A stretch of 64,000 bases of DNA from Crenothrix polyspora (GTDB taxonomy: Bacteria > Pseudomonadota > Gammaproteobacteria > Methylococcales > Methylomonadaceae): the NCBI RefSeq assembly GCF_900163745.1, contig NZ_FUKJ01000301.1, forward strand, positions 1 to 64,000, read 5' to 3'. The translations under genes and the position numbers were made by a program. Under the pieces are notes generated by a model that did not search any database, was not told the origin of the DNA, and was given only the letters and a program-made list of their open reading frames with translations. Each line of letters begins with the position of its first letter. Position 1 is the stretch's first letter. Below, piece by piece: positions 44,197-53,568 of the stretch.

Positions 44197-46530
44197 TCAA
44201 TCTTTTATCGTATTATCCGTGATAATTTTTGGTGTCACAAAAATCAACAGTTCGGTTTTATCGTCCTGCTTAAAGGTTTTCTTAAACAAAAAACCAACAC
44301 CCGGCAAATCCGCAAAGAACGGTATTTTATTGGTATTGTTTTGCTGCGTACCTTCAAAAACACCGCCTAGCACAACAGTTTCGCCATCCATCACATGCAC
44401 GTTGGTGCTAATCTGCCTGGTATCAATACCGACACCATCAGGTGTAATTGCTCCCGGCGCATCCTTGGTGATCTTTAGCTGCATAACAACACTACCACTA
44501 GGGGTAATTTGCGGTAATACATCCAATTGCAATGCCGCATCAACCAACTGGGTTTGTGTACCGTTTTGGCTGACGGTTTGGTACGGAATTTGCACACCTT
44601 GCTTAATGGTGGCCTGACAACGATCAGAAGTCATTACACGCGGGTTGGATACCAATTCACCCAAGCCTTGATCTTGTAATGCGGATAACTCCAGATTTAA
44701 CACGTAGTCAGCACCTTTTACCAGGGTTAACGCCAGAGCGCCACCACTGCCTGCACCTACCGCCGCACCTAAATCCACCAGCATATCATTGAACTCTACT
44801 TTTGCAGGCTCACCAGTTGTTGTTTCTGTTCTCTTACCTTCTTCATCAATATTGAAATTTGTTGTCCCTGTCTGCGGCGTGCCTTTTGTACCCCTGCCAC
44901 CGATACCAAATTGGGTAGAGCCATCACTACCAAAACCTGCCGTACCAAACTTAACGCCCATTTCTTTGGCAAATTTATTGGTAGCTATTACAATTCTGGA
45001 TTCAATCATCACTTGGCGCACCGGCACATCCAGTCTGCGTATCAGTTTCTTGGCTTCTTCCAGGCGTTTAGCTGTTTCTCTGATAATCAAAGTGTTGGTT
45101 CTGGCATCCACTACCGCAGAACCGCGTGACGACAAGATTCTAAACTGTTCATTCTGAGGGGGTTTGGAATTGTCAGTTCCTTGTTGGTTTTGCCCCCCTG
45201 TCACCACTGTCAACATGCCAATGGGGGCCGAATTATTTGAACTTGAACCGGAACTGCCACCGCCAGACGATTTACTAGACCCACAACTACCAAACGCACC
45301 GGTATCCAAGCCATTCAACAAATTACGAAAGTTCTCAGCTCTGGCATAGTTAATCTTAATGTATTCTGTTATCAAAGGGTCTAACTGCTCAACAACTTTT
45401 TCAGTCTCTCTTTGTTTTTCTTTATATTCCTTAATTTTCCCGATGGGCGCTATCAACGTCACATTACCGGTTTCAAATTTTTCCAATGCTTTGGTCATCA
45501 TAATAAAGTCCAAAGCTTCATCCCAAGGCACATCATCCAGTTTTAGGGTAATTGTACCCACGACTTCATCACCGGCCACCACATTCTGTCCGGTAAATTC
45601 AGCCAAAATAGCAATTACACTGCGGATATCTATATCTTGAAAATTTAACGATAACCGGTCACCGGTATATTTTACCCGCTTGCTGTCCAGCACTTCTTTT
45701 TCGGCACTGGTCAAAGGCCTAAACTCAATCGTCAACAAACCATCAGACTGGAACAAGGAATAATCGTACAAATTGTTTTGCAAGGATACCGTCACCGTCG
45801 TTTCACGACTGGACATAGTGGCATCAATAGTTTTAACGGGGGTGGCAAATTCAGAAACATCCAGACGTTTGGCCAAGTTTTCAGGCAAACGGGTGTTAAC
45901 AAAACTAACGACTACTTTTCCGCCCTCTTCCCTGCTATTAACAATGGTATTAGGATTGGCCAGCGAAACTAAAATCCTGCCTTCACCATTATCACCGCGT
46001 TTGAAATCAAAACCGTTAATCGCCTGCTCAGGCATTAAGGTATTCATCGCAGAATTGCTGCTTCTCTCAGGATAATGCGGCTTTGATAAGCCCGATGAAA
46101 CAGCACCCGAACCATTCAGTGTTAGCAATATTTTATTACCCTCAACTGTGGTTTCAAAAGGCGTTGCTTCCATCATATTAACAACAATCCGAATTCTGTC
46201 AGCCGCTTCTGCCACATAAACACTGGTAACCGACCCCTGGTTTATCGGGTACATTTTTTTTGCCAGCGCACTTTTAACACCCACCAAATCTATCGCTATT
46301 CTGGCCGGATTATCAGTATGAAACACCTTGGGCGTAACCGCAGGACCATTTAGCTCCAGCTGTATTTGCAACTTGTCTCCTGCCACCGTCGCCACATCAA
46401 TATTGGAAATAGCAAGCTCATTCGCAGCAACCGATGCCATCTGGAACAACAACAGAAAGGCAATCCAGCAATGTACTCTCAAAAAACGCCACGTCATGTT
46501 TACCATTGTGCCACCTTGTTTATTCTCCAT
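44197..46530 (-). CDS. pilQ: Type IV pilus secretin PilQ
   Basis: 777 residues. PilQ forms the outer-membrane channel of the pilus. Seen: signal sequence (about 10-36), two AMIN peptidoglycan-binding domains (about 45-130 and 170-265), an STN domain starting LSLNFQDIDIRSVIAIL near 293, secretin N1 modules, and a C-terminal secretin domain ending VLGGVFEGTQQNNTNKIPFF and LLIFVTPKII. A Ser/Gly-rich stretch (about 417-435) lies inside an N-domain and looks like a lineage-specific insert. GAGG sits 7 bases before the ATG. Last gene of pilMNOPQ. Confidence 0.97.
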   Translation of the reverse strand: MENKQGGTMVNMTWRFLRVHCWIAFLLLFQMASVAANELAISNIDVATVAGDKLQIQLELNGPAVTPKVFHTDNPARIAIDLVGVKSALAKKMYPINQGSVTSVYVAEAADRIRIVVNMMEATPFETTVEGNKILLTLNGSGAVSSGLSKPHYPERSSNSAMNTLMPEQAINGFDFKRGDNGEGRILVSLANPNTIVNSREEGGKVVVSFVNTRLPENLAKRLDVSEFATPVKTIDATMSSRETTVTVSLQNNLYDYSLFQSDGLLTIEFRPLTSAEKEVLDSKRVKYTGDRLSLNFQDIDIRSVIAILAEFTGQNVVAGDEVVGTITLKLDDVPWDEALDFIMMTKALEKFETGNVTLIAPIGKIKEYKEKQRETEKVVEQLDPLITEYIKINYARAENFRNLLNGLDTGAFGSCGSSKSSGGGSSGSSSNNSAPIGMLTVVTGGQNQQGTDNSKPPQNEQFRILSSRGSAVVDARTNTLIIRETAKRLEEAKKLIRRLDVPVRQVMIESRIVIATNKFAKEMGVKFGTAGFGSDGSTQFGIGGRGTKGTPQTGTTNFNIDEEGKRTETTTGEPAKVEFNDMLVDLGAAVGAGSGGALALTLVKGADYVLNLELSALQDQGLGELVSNPRVMTSDRCQATIKQGVQIPYQTVSQNGTQTQLVDAALQLDVLPQITPSGSVVMQLKITKDAPGAITPDGVGIDTRQISTNVHVMDGETVVLGGVFEGTQQNNTNKIPFFADLPGVGFLFKKTFKQDDKTELLIFVTPKIITDNTIKD

Positions 46531-46545
46531 TTTTAATCCTCAAAA

Positions 46546-47085
46546 TTACTCAGCCAAGGCTAATGAAGCCTGCTGTTCACGCCAAGTTCCAGGCTTATCA
46601 GATACTATTTCCATAACCTCAATTTTGTCGGTAACAATACGGATAATCTTTCCATAATTTTTCCCCAAATAATTACCAACCTGAACCCGATGAATTGTGT
46701 TATCACTGGCTTTAACCAAACCCCATAGGTTTGAATTTTTAACAACCGTACCCACCATTTTTAAGCCGTCTAAAGGAAAAGCTTCCAGCTCTTCTTTGCG
46801 ACGGGTGGTATCCGGTTTTATACCGTTACTTTTGGAAACTTCGACTTCCTCTTCTTCAGGCTGCATAACTGGCTGAAAAGGGTCACGCAAACCTTCGGGT
46901 TTAAAAATAAAAGGCTCGACAACCTTAACCTCTGGCAGTTGTTCAATAGGGCCTTTGGGACGCGCTTTCACTTCTGCTATATAGCGATTCAGGTCAGAAA
47001 AATCATCTTCGCCACAACCGGTTAATAAAATGAGGCAAATGATCCAGCCAAGTCGCATTGACGGTGCGGCAATATTCTCTAACAT
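46546..47085 (-). CDS. pilP: Type IV pilus assembly lipoprotein PilP
   Basis: 179 residues. A lipoprotein signal ends in the lipobox LTGC near 21-24. The PilP beta-domain begins near 100 (LDGLKMVGTVVKNSNLWGLV) and contains HRVQVGNYLGKNYGKI. PilP links the inner-membrane PilNO complex to PilQ in the periplasm. GAGG upstream supports the ATG at 47085. It lies 3 bases after pilO and 15 before pilQ. Confidence 0.96.
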   Translation of the reverse strand: MLENIAAPSMRLGWIICLILLTGCGEDDFSDLNRYIAEVKARPKGPIEQLPEVKVVEPFIFKPEGLRDPFQPVMQPEEEEVEVSKSNGIKPDTTRRKEELEAFPLDGLKMVGTVVKNSNLWGLVKASDNTIHRVQVGNYLGKNYGKIIRIVTDKIEVMEIVSDKPGTWREQQASLALAE

Positions 47086-47088
47086 TGG

Positions 47089-47718
47089 CTAGCCTCGCTT
47101 CCTGTTGACAGGTTTACCGGGCTTGACACCCAACTCATTACTGCCTTCGTTATAGGTTTTTACCGTAGCGTTCATCAGCATAATGCCGTCTTTACCCTCT
47201 TTACTTTGGGGAACCATATTGACATCATGAACCGTAACAATACGCGGCAACGATGCCAGACCACTAACAAACAACCCTAATTCTTCGTATTTTCCGGTGA
47301 CCTGGATATTAATCGGCAATTCCGAATAAAATTCTTGCCGCACCGGCCCGCTTGGTTTAAACAGCTTAAACTCTAAACCACTGGCCAAACCTGTTTGTGA
47401 AATGTCTATTAACAAACTAGCCACCTCTTCTTCTGTCGGCATTTGCCTGATCATCACTTCCAGTGACGATTCAATATCGCTGAGCTGTTTTTGGTAATCT
47501 TGGAGATTAACGGCTTTTTTCTGTTTAGATTCAAAAGTAGTCTTTAATTCCTGTTCTGTCTTTTTGATCGCATCAAGACCGTCCAACTGATCCAAAGTAT
47601 CCAAATAGATACCTCCCAGCATAACCACAGCACACACAATCAGCGTTGCTGCTGTTTTAACCGGCAATGGCCAGGTTCCGGCGGCATTGATATCCCAATT
47701 TATCTCTGATAGGTTCAT
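47089..47718 (-). CDS. pilO: Type IV pilus alignment protein PilO
   Basis: 209 residues: a short cytoplasmic N-terminus, one transmembrane helix near 24-42, a coiled coil (about 45-90), and a ferredoxin-like periplasmic domain with the family pattern LPINIQVTGKYEELGLFVSGL. It pairs with PilN in the inner membrane. The start overlaps the pilN stop by 4 bases. Confidence 0.96.
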   Translation of the reverse strand: MNLSEINWDINAAGTWPLPVKTAATLIVCAVVMLGGIYLDTLDQLDGLDAIKKTEQELKTTFESKQKKAVNLQDYQKQLSDIESSLEVMIRQMPTEEEVASLLIDISQTGLASGLEFKLFKPSGPVRQEFYSELPINIQVTGKYEELGLFVSGLASLPRIVTVHDVNMVPQSKEGKDGIMLMNATVKTYNEGSNELGVKPGKPVNRKRG

Positions 47719-48284
47719 TTGCCAGCCTCAGTTTTAGTCTTGTTTCCACCCAAGGTCGCATGTAACACAAAATCACTTAATTGCTCGCCATTTTCGGTTT
47801 TGGGTACCTGTATGACATCCAGCCTTGGCGCATCCAGCCACGGCGATACATCAATGGCTCGCATAAACGCAGAAACCCTAGCATTGGATTGCGATTTACC
47901 TTCAAAAATCAATGACGAACCCACCTGGCTAAACTTGCTCAAAAACACACCATCCGGCGTTGCTTTCGGAATTTCATCAAATAAATGCACAATTTCCGGA
48001 CGACTGGCCTGGAGTTTATGGATCAAATCTATCTTCGCCAGCAACTTGCTCTTTTTTTCTTCAATGGTTCTGATTTCAACTATTTTTTTCTCAAGCATTG
48101 CGATTTCATTTTGCAATAGCGTGTTTCTTTGGGTTTGATACGCTTTTAAACCTTCGATATAGCCATGAACAGCGCCAATAACCATCAGTGTAAGCAAGGC
48201 CGACAAGCCCATCGCGGTAAAAAAATCCCTTTTTCTCTTTTTGCGCAACTCATCACGCCAGGGCAGTAAATTGATTTTTGCCAT
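47715..48284 (-). CDS. pilN: Type IV pilus alignment protein PilN
   Basis: 189 residues. The cytoplasmic tip INLLPWRDELRKKRKRDF (3-20) is the conserved PilM-binding INLLPWR motif. One transmembrane helix (about 26-44) and a coiled coil (about 50-90) follow, then the periplasmic fold. It shares one base with the pilM stop. Confidence 0.97.
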   Translation of the reverse strand: MAKINLLPWRDELRKKRKRDFFTAMGLSALLTLMVIGAVHGYIEGLKAYQTQRNTLLQNEIAMLEKKIVEIRTIEEKKSKLLAKIDLIHKLQASRPEIVHLFDEIPKATPDGVFLSKFSQVGSSLIFEGKSQSNARVSAFMRAIDVSPWLDAPRLDVIQVPKTENGEQLSDFVLHATLGGNKTKTEAGK

Positions 48285-49345
48285 CAGTCAAAACTCCTCA
48301 GTGCCAATCCGCAGGCCAGCATCATCGCTGGAGCGTCATTACTCAAGGTTTGCGGCTTTACTTTAGATGACAGGGTCATATCAATAAAAGGATTGGCGAT
48401 GTACGCATTTACCCCTAAACTTTGCGATACCATTTTTTCAATGCCGGGTATTGAGGCGCAGCCCCCTGATAAAATAATGCAGTCAATATTTTTATTGGCA
48501 CTTGACGAGACAAAAAACTGTAACGACCTGGCAATTTGTTGCACAACCGCGCGTTTAAAAGGCTCTAAGACATCCACAATATAATTGTCGGGTAAACCGC
48601 CGTGTTTCTTTGCTAAACCGGCTTCCTCGCAGGAGAGTCCATAACGACGCTGAATTTCTTCCGTCAATTGTTTGCCACCAAATACCTGTTCACGGGTATA
48701 TACAGTACGTCCCTCATGCAGTACGTTTAGCGTAGACAGCGTTGCACCTATATCGGCAATGGCAACGGTCTGCCCAGCCATTGAGCTACGCAGATGATCA
48801 GCCAACAAACTAAATGCGTTTTCCATGGCAAACGCTTCTACATCAACAACCCGGGCTTTTAATCCTGCTTTAGTGAGCGCCTCAACACGGTCATCGACAT
48901 TGTCTTTTCTTGAAGCGGCCAACATAACGTTAACCATCGCGGGGTTTTGCTCATTGATCCCTTGGATCTCAAAATCAAGACTGACTTCATCCAAGGCATA
49001 AGGCACATATTGATCGGCCTCAATCATAATCTGCTCTTCGACTTCATCATCAGTCAATGCTTTGGGCATAGTAATTATTTTGGTCATTACTGCCGCGCCA
49101 GAAACCGCAACTGCGGCATATTTGAGCTTTGTTCCCGACTGCTTGACAGCCGCTTTTATGGCATCCGCAATAACATCGGTGCTAACCATGGTTTTATCAA
49201 TAATCGCCGATTGCGGTAACGGTGCAACAGCATAGCTTTCAACTTTATAACGGGTGCCGGACTTACTCAGCTCCAGTAACTTTACAGCTACCGTACTGAT
49301 ATCAAGTCCAAGTACTGCACCCTGCTTACGTCCAAACCACTTCAT
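48284..49345 (-). CDS. pilM: Type IV pilus actin-like protein PilM
   Basis: 353 residues of the FtsA/actin-like ATP-binding family. It anchors the alignment complex on the cytoplasmic side by binding the PilN tip. The phosphate motifs are visible: GLDISTVAVKLLELS near 13-27, VAIADIGATLSTLNVL near 195-210 and ILSGGCASIPGI near 290-302. First gene of the pilMNOPQ operon, facing mrcA, a conserved layout. Confidence 0.97.
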   Translation of the reverse strand: MKWFGRKQGAVLGLDISTVAVKLLELSKSGTRYKVESYAVAPLPQSAIIDKTMVSTDVIADAIKAAVKQSGTKLKYAAVAVSGAAVMTKIITMPKALTDDEVEEQIMIEADQYVPYALDEVSLDFEIQGINEQNPAMVNVMLAASRKDNVDDRVEALTKAGLKARVVDVEAFAMENAFSLLADHLRSSMAGQTVAIADIGATLSTLNVLHEGRTVYTREQVFGGKQLTEEIQRRYGLSCEEAGLAKKHGGLPDNYIVDVLEPFKRAVVQQIARSLQFFVSSSANKNIDCIILSGGCASIPGIEKMVSQSLGVNAYIANPFIDMTLSSKVKPQTLSNDAPAMMLACGLALRSFD

Positions 49346-49669
49346 GCGACACCCTTAAAACGTGATAATTAATTGGCTAATATTCTTAAATTTATCTCAA
49401 AACAGTAAAAAAAATTAGCAATCCAAAGTATAGTTGCGTTTTTTATTTTAAAAGCAAAAATATTCAATTTATTTGTTTGTTACCAATGTTGCTCTATACT
49501 GCCTTGGAAACCAGATTAAACGAGTACTTGCCCTAAAATAAAACCTTTATTACTTAATGACTTCACACAGCAGGCTTGCGGATTTTTTAATTATCTAAAC
49601 TCACTCCGCAAACCTTAGCGTACAAAACGCCTATACTCCTGACAACGTAAAATTTCAATGGAAAGACCT
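49346..49669. other. Divergent promoter region between pilM and mrcA
   Basis: 324 bases, AT-rich, no ORF. TATACT on the minus strand (49427-49432) is a plausible -10 for pilM. A 7-base inverted repeat (TTGCGGA at 49576, TCCGCAA at 49605) lies before mrcA and may be regulatory. Confidence 0.5.
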
Positions 49670-52033
49670 GTGGCAATAAAACTACTCAGCGGAAATACCT
49701 TTAAATCAATTGCTAAACTATTAATAGCTGTTGTCTTTTTAGCGGGGATTGCTGGCTACCAGTTCTACATGCGCCTACTGAATGACCTGCCCGACACCTC
49801 AACCCTACAGAACGTTGAATACCAAACGCCCCTCAATATTTACAGCAAGGAAAAACTGCTAATCGCACAGTTTGGCGGCAATAAACGCATCCCGCTAACG
49901 ATAGAAGAAGTCCCAAAACAACTGATTAATGCCTTTTTAGCCTCCGAAGATGACAACTTTTATGAGCACCCCGGCGTAGACTACAAAGGTTTGGTACGCG
50001 CAGTTCTCCAGCTAGCATTGACCGGCAAGAAAAGTCAGGGCGGCAGCACCATTACCATGCAGGTTACCCGCAACTTCTTCTTAAGTAATGAAAAAACCTA
50101 CACCCGAAAATTAAAAGAAATCATTCTGGCATTAAAGCTGGAACGGGAATATCCAAAAGACAAAATCCTTGAGCTATATCTCAACCAAATTTATATGGGG
50201 CACAGCGCTTACGGTGTCGCCGCCGCTACGCAGACTTATTATGGTAAACCCCTCAATAAACTGTCGCTTGCCGAACACGCCATGATTGCCGGCCTACCCA
50301 AAGCACCCTCTGCCTACAACCCCATCACCAATGAAAAACGCGCGATTATAAGAAGAAATTATGTTCTGCACCGTATGCTTGAGCTCAAGATGGTTACGGT
50401 AGATCAATACAAAGAAGCCATCAAACAGCCTTCCACCGCCAAATTACAATACACGTCATCTGAAGTCTCAGCCCCCTTCGTGGCAGAAATGGTAAGACAA
50501 CAACTGTTTGAGCAATATGGCGAACGCGCATACACTTCAGGCATGAATGTCTACACAACCATCAGCGCCTCTTTACAAAAAACCGCCAACCAGGCGTTAC
50601 AACATACCCTGCATAGCTATGATGAACGGCACGGTTACAAGCTATCGCCGCCATCGGCTGCCGACAAAAATACAAAGTTTGCCGATCTCCCTGTAGTAGG
50701 CGATACCTACCCTGCCACAATTGTAAACCTAAGCACACAAAAAGCCATTGCTAGATTACAAAACGATACAAGTATTGATGTGGCATGGAAAAACAGCAGA
50801 AGCGCCCATACGCTCAGAAAAAACCTGAAAGTAGGTGACATCATTCGCGTACGCAAATTAAAGAACGATAACTGGGCACTAACACAAATACCCAAAGTAC
50901 AAGGGGCATTTGTCGCCTTGGCTCCAGAAGACGGTGCCATTTTAGCGTTAGTCGGCGGTTTCGATTTTACCCGTAACAAGTACAATCGTGCCACCCAGTC
51001 CAAAAGACAACCCGGCTCTGGCTTCAAACCTGTCATTTATACTGCGGCACTTGAACATGGTTATTCTCCTGCTAGTACGATTAATGATGCGCCCATTGTT
51101 GTTCATGATCCAAGCCGGGAAAATGACTGGCGACCCGAAAATTACACCAAAAGATTCTACGGCATGACCAGCATCAGAAAAGCCATCACCTATTCGAGAA
51201 ATATCGTTTCCATACGCTTATTGAAAGAAATGGGTATTGATGTCGGTATTAAAACAGGACTGCGCTTTGGCTTTACTAAAGATCAATTACCCAGAGGTTT
51301 ATCTTTGGCACTAGGCAGCGGCCACGCCTCACCATTACAAATGGCGCGGTTTTTTGCCACGTTTGCCAACGGCGGGTTTCTTGTTGACCCCTATTTTATA
51401 GAACATATCGAATCCAGCGACGGCAAAGTTATTTTTAAAGCCAAACCGAAAACACCTTGTCCCACCTGTTCTGATAAGAAAAAATCAAAACCCACACAAG
51501 CGCCGCGCGTTATTTCGCCGCAAATTAACTTTTTAATGAATTCCATGCTGAGGGATGTGGTTCAAAAAGGTACTGCAACTGACGCAAAAGTTTTAGGCAG
51601 ATCTGACTTGGCTGGCAAAACCGGTACGACAAACGATCAACGCGATGCTTGGTTCAACGGTTTTACACCCTCGATTGCTGCCAGCGCCTGGGTTGGTTTT
51701 GATAATTTTGCACCGCTTGGCAAACTTGAAACAGGTGGCGTAGCAGCACTACCCATGTGGGTTGAATTTATGCGTACCGCGCTAAAAGGCACGCCGGTGC
51801 TGCCCTTTATACCGCCAAAAGGCATCATCCAGAAGGGGGGAGAGTTTTTTCAGTCGGATTATTCGCCTAAATTAATGGCGCAAGCGGGAACGTCATCGCA
51901 GGAAAAATCGGGGAAATCAGGAAAATCTGCCAAAAAGACCACAAGTGCGCGTAAAAAATCGACCTCATCAGCGCCTCGTAGCAGCACTAACAAAGCATCT
52001 GCTGCCAAGCCAGTGGTTGAGTCATTGTTTTAG
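49670..52033 (+). CDS. mrcA: Penicillin-binding protein 1A, bifunctional peptidoglycan synthase
   Basis: 787 residues from a GTG preceded by GGAAAG; an ATG 4 codons upstream lacks a ribosome site. A class A PBP: transmembrane anchor near 15-35, GT51 transglycosylase with SEDDNFYEHPGVDYKG and GGSTITMQV, then transpeptidase with SxxK in GSGFKP, SRN and KTGTT. Glycan strands are polymerised and cross-linked in the periplasm. The C-terminal tail is Lys/Ser/Ala-rich and low complexity. Divergent from pilM. Confidence 0.96.
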   Translation: MAIKLLSGNTFKSIAKLLIAVVFLAGIAGYQFYMRLLNDLPDTSTLQNVEYQTPLNIYSKEKLLIAQFGGNKRIPLTIEEVPKQLINAFLASEDDNFYEHPGVDYKGLVRAVLQLALTGKKSQGGSTITMQVTRNFFLSNEKTYTRKLKEIILALKLEREYPKDKILELYLNQIYMGHSAYGVAAATQTYYGKPLNKLSLAEHAMIAGLPKAPSAYNPITNEKRAIIRRNYVLHRMLELKMVTVDQYKEAIKQPSTAKLQYTSSEVSAPFVAEMVRQQLFEQYGERAYTSGMNVYTTISASLQKTANQALQHTLHSYDERHGYKLSPPSAADKNTKFADLPVVGDTYPATIVNLSTQKAIARLQNDTSIDVAWKNSRSAHTLRKNLKVGDIIRVRKLKNDNWALTQIPKVQGAFVALAPEDGAILALVGGFDFTRNKYNRATQSKRQPGSGFKPVIYTAALEHGYSPASTINDAPIVVHDPSRENDWRPENYTKRFYGMTSIRKAITYSRNIVSIRLLKEMGIDVGIKTGLRFGFTKDQLPRGLSLALGSGHASPLQMARFFATFANGGFLVDPYFIEHIESSDGKVIFKAKPKTPCPTCSDKKKSKPTQAPRVISPQINFLMNSMLRDVVQKGTATDAKVLGRSDLAGKTGTTNDQRDAWFNGFTPSIAASAWVGFDNFAPLGKLETGGVAALPMWVEFMRTALKGTPVLPFIPPKGIIQKGGEFFQSDYSPKLMAQAGTSSQEKSGKSGKSAKKTTSARKKSTSSAPRSSTNKASAAKPVVESLF

Positions 52034-52342
52034 CAATCAACTCATTGTATCGATTTTTGGATTACTAGCGATATTATCTGAAAATCGGTACTTAAACGTA
52101 ACATGTGACGCTGTTACAGACAAGATTTAGAGCGTGGCATAAACAAAAAACGCATTAAGAGAGCGTTAAACAAGTGGGATTTGTTCGTTGAAAATTACAG
52201 CCCAAAAGCTGAGATAAGCGGGGAATTTAGAGTCGTGTCAGCGTTACCTGAACGGCATAAAGCGATTAACAAATCGCTTAGATCCAATCCCGTAAACACC
52301 TTATAAAAACAGATGCCAGAAACTGGATCTAGCCAAAACCAA
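52034..52342. other. Intergenic region between mrcA and rpmE
   Basis: 309 bases between convergent genes. The one clear feature is an 8-bp hairpin (AAGCGATT-AACA-AATCGCTT, 52260-52279), which may end transcription of mrcA or rpmE. No credible ORF. Confidence 0.55.
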
Positions 52343-52543
52343 TTACTTTCCGTATTTTTTACGGAATTTATCAACACGACCTGCGGTATCGACAACGCGC
52401 TGCTTGCCGGTATAGAAAGGATGACAAGAAGAACAAACTTCTATCATCAAATCTTTGCCTAAGGCAGAGCCCGTCACAAATACGTTACCACAGCCACAAG
52501 TCACAGTAATTTGTTTATAGTTTGGGTGAATTTCTGGTTTCAT
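52343..52543 (-). CDS. rpmE: 50S ribosomal protein L31 (zinc-containing type)
   Basis: 66 residues. The four cysteine positions of the zinc-binding C+ form are present (CGCG near 16-19 and CSSC near 37-40), followed by [20 protein letters not shown], the L31 signature. C+ L31 is replaced by a zinc-free paralog under zinc limitation in some bacteria. Divergent from xthA. Confidence 0.97.
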   Translation of the reverse strand: MKPEIHPNYKQITVTCGCGNVFVTGSALGKDLMIEVCSSCHPFYTGKQRVVDTAGRVDKFRKKYGK

Positions 52544-52634
52544 ATTACTTTCACATTACCCACAAACGGGCTACACACTTATTGAAGAACCTCGTATAAT
52601 ACGTCTTACCCAACAAATTCGCAACCCATTTTTT

Positions 52635-53402
52635 ATGCGTGTTATCAGTTTGAATGTCAATGGCATCCGTTCCGCAGAACGCAAGGGCTTTTTCCCCTGG
52701 ATGCAGCAACAAAATGCGGATGTTATTTGCCTGCAAGAAACTAAAGCACAAATAAACCAACTCAGTGAAGACCCATTTTTTCCTAAAAATTACCATTGTT
52801 TTTATCACGATGCCGAAAAAAAAGGTTATAGCGGTGTTGCCGTATTTTGTAAGACAAAACCGGATAATGTCATCAGTGGCATTGGAAGAGTTGATTTTGA
52901 TGCCGAAGGCCGTTTTATTGAAGCGCAATTTGGCAATTTGAGTGTTATTTCCCTGTATTTACCGTCGGGTTCTTCTGGCGAAGAGCGCCAAAACTTCAAA
53001 TTCAGCTTTCTGGATTATTTCGCACCTTTGTTACAAGAACGCGGACAAGACGGCAGAAACTATATTATCTGTGGTGACTGGAACATTGCCCACAAAGCCA
53101 TTGATTTAAAAAACTGGCGTGGCAATCAAAAAAATTCTGGATTTTTGCCAGAAGAGCGGGCGTGGATGGATACTTTATTTGCCGAAGATCAGTGGATTGA
53201 TGCTTTCAGGGTGGTTAATCAGGAAGCCGATCAATACACTTGGTGGTCAAACCGAGGCCAAGCCTGGGCAAAAAATGTCGGCTGGCGGATTGATTATCAG
53301 GTTGTCAGCACCGCACTTAAAGACAAGATAATCGGCACTAGTATCTACAAAGACGAACGCTTTTCCGATCACGCGCCGCTTATTGTTGATTATGATTTAT
53401 AG
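52635..53402 (+). CDS. xthA: Exodeoxyribonuclease III (AP endonuclease)
   Basis: 255 residues of the endonuclease/exonuclease/phosphatase family. It cuts at abasic sites and removes 3'-blocking groups in base excision repair. Motifs in order: NVNGIRSAERKGFFPW (7-22), ICLQETKAQ, GYSGVAVF, CGDWNIAHKAIDLKN and RIDYQVVS, ending FSDHAPLIVDYD. All metal and catalytic residues expected of ExoIII appear present. Confidence 0.96.
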   Translation: MRVISLNVNGIRSAERKGFFPWMQQQNADVICLQETKAQINQLSEDPFFPKNYHCFYHDAEKKGYSGVAVFCKTKPDNVISGIGRVDFDAEGRFIEAQFGNLSVISLYLPSGSSGEERQNFKFSFLDYFAPLLQERGQDGRNYIICGDWNIAHKAIDLKNWRGNQKNSGFLPEERAWMDTLFAEDQWIDAFRVVNQEADQYTWWSNRGQAWAKNVGWRIDYQVVSTALKDKIIGTSIYKDERFSDHAPLIVDYDL

Positions 53403-53415
53403 CTGATTTTAAGAT

Positions 53416-53523
53416 TTGTCCACGAAAAGCACAAAAGACACGAAAATACTTGGCTGAAACAGACCGCTTCTATGAAACATAAGTATCCGCCTACTATCGA
53501 TTATCGTGTTTCTTGTGGAAAAA
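53416..53523. repeat. Imperfect inverted repeat, TCCACGAAA family, copy 2
   Basis: The left arm begins TTGTCCACGAAAAGCACA and the right arm ends TCGTGTTTCTTGTGG. They form a large imperfect hairpin between convergent xthA and the MFS gene. Related to 21952-22036. Confidence 0.65.
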
Positions 53524-53568
53524 ACTAAAAATTAACACCCTATACGTAGCACTTGAACCTTGAACAAT

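Noticed and set aside
45778-45972. Open frames opposite pilQ
   Set aside because: Several overlapping shadows caused by pilQ codon composition.
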